Source: Scleromatobacter sp045810285 (GTDB taxonomy: Bacteria; Pseudomonadota; Gammaproteobacteria; Burkholderiales; Burkholderiaceae_C). From it: a stretch of 6,277 nucleotides of DNA. The stretch spans positions 1-6,277 of the forward strand of contig JBJMWE010000181.1 in assembly GCA_045810285.1 (NCBI GenBank). The letters run 5' to 3'. Below the pieces are notes generated by a model, which ran no database searches, was not told where the DNA came from, and saw only the letters and a program-made list of their open reading frames with translations. Below are positions 4,840-6,277 of the stretch, in pieces (the stretch's first letter is position 1; each line of letters opens with the position of its first letter). Position numbers and translations under genes: made by a program.

Positions 4840-6277
4840 TCAGTGATCGGAGTCCGAAGAGTCGGTCGAAGGGCGCAAGCGGGCGGCCGCAGCGGGGCCG
4901 CCGCTCCCCAGGGGCGCCGGGCGCGGTGCGGCGCGGCCCGAGGGCTGCCGGTAAAGGGGCGCGGCGAGTCCGACGATGAGGATGCCGAACAGAAGCGTCA
5001 AGCCGAACGAATGCAGCGCCGGCGTGCTGGAAAGCGCGAGCAGGCCGAACGACAGCCAGGTGCTGGCCGCGCCGAGCACCACCGACAGCCAGGCCGAGCC
5101 GGCGCCGGCGTCCTCGCGTTCGAGCAGGAAGATGCCGTAGTCGATGCCGATGCCCAGCAGCAACGCGAGCGCGAGCACGTTGAACAGCTGCAGCGGCTGG
5201 CCGGCGAGCGCCAGCAGCGCCAGCGTGCCGGCGGTGGCCATCGCGGTGGGCATCCAGGCGCGCCAGGCGCGGCGGCCGTAGCGCCAGGCGAGCGCCAGCA
5301 GCACGGCGACGTGGCCCGCGACGAGCAGCAGTCCCATCATGTGGCGATAGCGCCCGAGCAGCGCCGAGACCGACTGCACCTGGTCGACCCAGCGCACGCC
5401 GGGCAAGCCGTCGGCGCTCGTGGCGATGCCCGGCAGCGCCGCGAGGTCGCGCACGCCGCGCAGCATCACGACGCTGGCGAACGCGGTGCCGTCGTCGCGG
5501 CGGGGCACGGCGCCGATCCACAGCGCGCGGCCCGCGGTCGACGCCGGCGCGGCCAGCCACTGCTCGAGCGTGAGCGGCCGCGCATCGAACGCGGCACGGC
5601 GCTGCGTCTCGCCCAGCACCTGGTCGACGCCGGCGATCACGCCGTCCTCGACGCGCCGGGTGGGCGCCGCGTCGGCGGCCTGGCGCGCCTGCGAGGGCAC
5701 CCAGTCGGACAGCGCGCGGTAGCCGGCCAGCTCGCCGCGGGCCACGCGCGCGTCGAGCCGCGCCTTCAGCGTCTCCTCGCGTCGCAGCACGTCGTCGGCG
5801 CTGGTGCCGCGCACCACGAAGAACTGCGACGGCGCCGCGAGCCCCAGCAGGCGGCCGATCTCGCGTTGCGTGTCGACCAGCGAGCGCGGCGCGCCCTGCA
5901 GCTGCCGCAGGTCGTCGTCCACCTTCAGGCGCGCGATGCCGAGCGCGCAGGCCGCGACCAGGACCGCATGCACGATCCACGTGCGGCGCGTGGCGCCGAA
6001 GCGGGGATAGCGCGTGTAGCCATCGACGATCCAGGCCGAGAAGCGCGTGGCGCGCACCGCGCCGCGGTCGACCCACGGGAACCAGACGACCGTCGTCACG
6101 AAGGCGCCGGCGACGCCGACCACCGAGAACAACGCCATCTGCCGCAGGCCCGGGAACGGCGGCAGGCCCAGCGCGACGTAGCCCAGCACGCTGGTCACCA
6201 GCGCCAGTGCGAGTCCGGGCAGCAGCGTGCCCATCAGCCTGAGCGGCGGCACGCCGGGCGCGCCCTGGCGGCTCGCG
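4840..6277 (-). CDS. MMPL/RND-family exporter, N-terminus beyond window
   Basis: C-terminal 478 residues of an inner-membrane transporter, open to the right edge; family members of this kind are usually near 750-800 residues. Along the fragment are two hydrophobic helices (about 14-38 and 47-68) fitting the last two of the first bundle. A further helix (99-117) and a soluble, presumably periplasmic domain (about 118-311) come next. Then follow five helices near 312-334, 341-359, 365-387, 394-416 and 423-442. This is the second half of a 12-helix, two-fold RND layout. LLLGIGIDYGIFLLERE carries the Asp379-Tyr380 pair of the MMPL proton-relay helix. The last 36 residues form a Gly/Pro/Ala-rich then Ser/Asp-rich tail (ending TDSSDSDH) with no predicted fold. 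MMPL exporters are standard in aryl polyene loci and are thought to move the lipid product or precursor across the inner membrane; the substrate here is inferred. The true start is not in the window. Confidence 0.92.
   Translation of the reverse strand, partial: ASRQGAPGVPPLRLMGTLLPGLALALVTSVLGYVALGLPPFPGLRQMALFSVVGVAGAFVTTVVWFPWVDRGAVRATRFSAWIVDGYTRYPRFGATRRTWIVHAVLVAACALGIARLKVDDDLRQLQGAPRSLVDTQREIGRLLGLAAPSQFFVVRGTSADDVLRREETLKARLDARVARGELAGYRALSDWVPSQARQAADAAPTRRVEDGVIAGVDQVLGETQRRAAFDARPLTLEQWLAAPASTAGRALWIGAVPRRDDGTAFASVVMLRGVRDLAALPGIATSADGLPGVRWVDQVQSVSALLGRYRHMMGLLLVAGHVAVLLALAWRYGRRAWRAWMPTAMATAGTLALLALAGQPLQLFNVLALALLLGIGIDYGIFLLEREDAGAGSAWLSVVLGAASTWLSFGLLALSSTPALHSFGLTLLFGILIVGLAAPLYRQPSGRAAPRPAPLGSGGPAAAARLRPSTDSSDSDH

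Noticed and set aside
4826..6076. A 416-codon minus-strand frame overlapping the exporter gene.
   Set aside because: Its translation is Arg/Gly/Ala-rich without membrane helices, while the other frame gives a clear MMPL protein with correct topology. It is a frame-shifted shadow.

Overview
The window is a stretch of gene-dense, GC-rich DNA (roughly 70% GC by eye). All seven genes lie on the minus strand and are packed head to tail, with junctions that overlap or are separated by fewer than 20 bases. Codon use is strongly G/C-ended throughout and nothing looks foreign. Gene content and composition fit a betaproteobacterium of the Burkholderiales. That placement is inference, because there is no taxonomic marker here.

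The gene order is that of the distal part of an aryl polyene (APE) type biosynthetic cluster. These type II fatty-acid/polyketide-like loci make membrane-anchored, yellow, antioxidant aryl-polyene lipids (relatives: flexirubins, xanthomonadins). In transcription order, right to left: an MMPL/RND-type exporter whose N-terminal part is off the window (6277-4840); an FAD-dependent oxidoreductase with flavin-halogenase-like motifs (4820-3588); a DUF3261 outer-membrane-type lipoprotein (3600-3037); a beta-ketoacyl-ACP synthase with an intact Cys-His-His set (3040-1853, ApeO-like); an ApeP-family hotdog dehydratase (1856-1362); a FabG-type ketoacyl-ACP reductase (1356-604, ApeQ-like); and a second beta-ketoacyl-ACP synthase cut off by the left edge (607-1, ApeR-like).

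Together the synthases, reductase and dehydratase would run repeated condensation, ketoreduction and dehydration without enoyl reduction, leaving a conjugated polyene on an acyl carrier protein. The exporter and lipoprotein would move the product toward, or place it in, the outer membrane. The role of the flavoprotein in such clusters is not established. Genes expected elsewhere in such a cluster (acyl carrier proteins, aryl-starter ligase, thioesterase, chain-length factor, acyltransferase, LolA-like carrier) are not in this window and would most likely lie beyond the right edge.

No RNA gene, mobile element, CRISPR array, terminator or convincing promoter was found. No stretch over 20 bases lacks a gene, so the segment reads as the interior of one long operon. 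Four consecutive junctions use a 4-base ATGA stop/start overlap or, for fabG, an overlapping candidate start. The system is a recognised type. The points most worth a second look are the halogenase-like flavoprotein, the dehydratase that lacks the FabZ catalytic histidine, and the split between junctions with and without a Shine-Dalgarno sequence.
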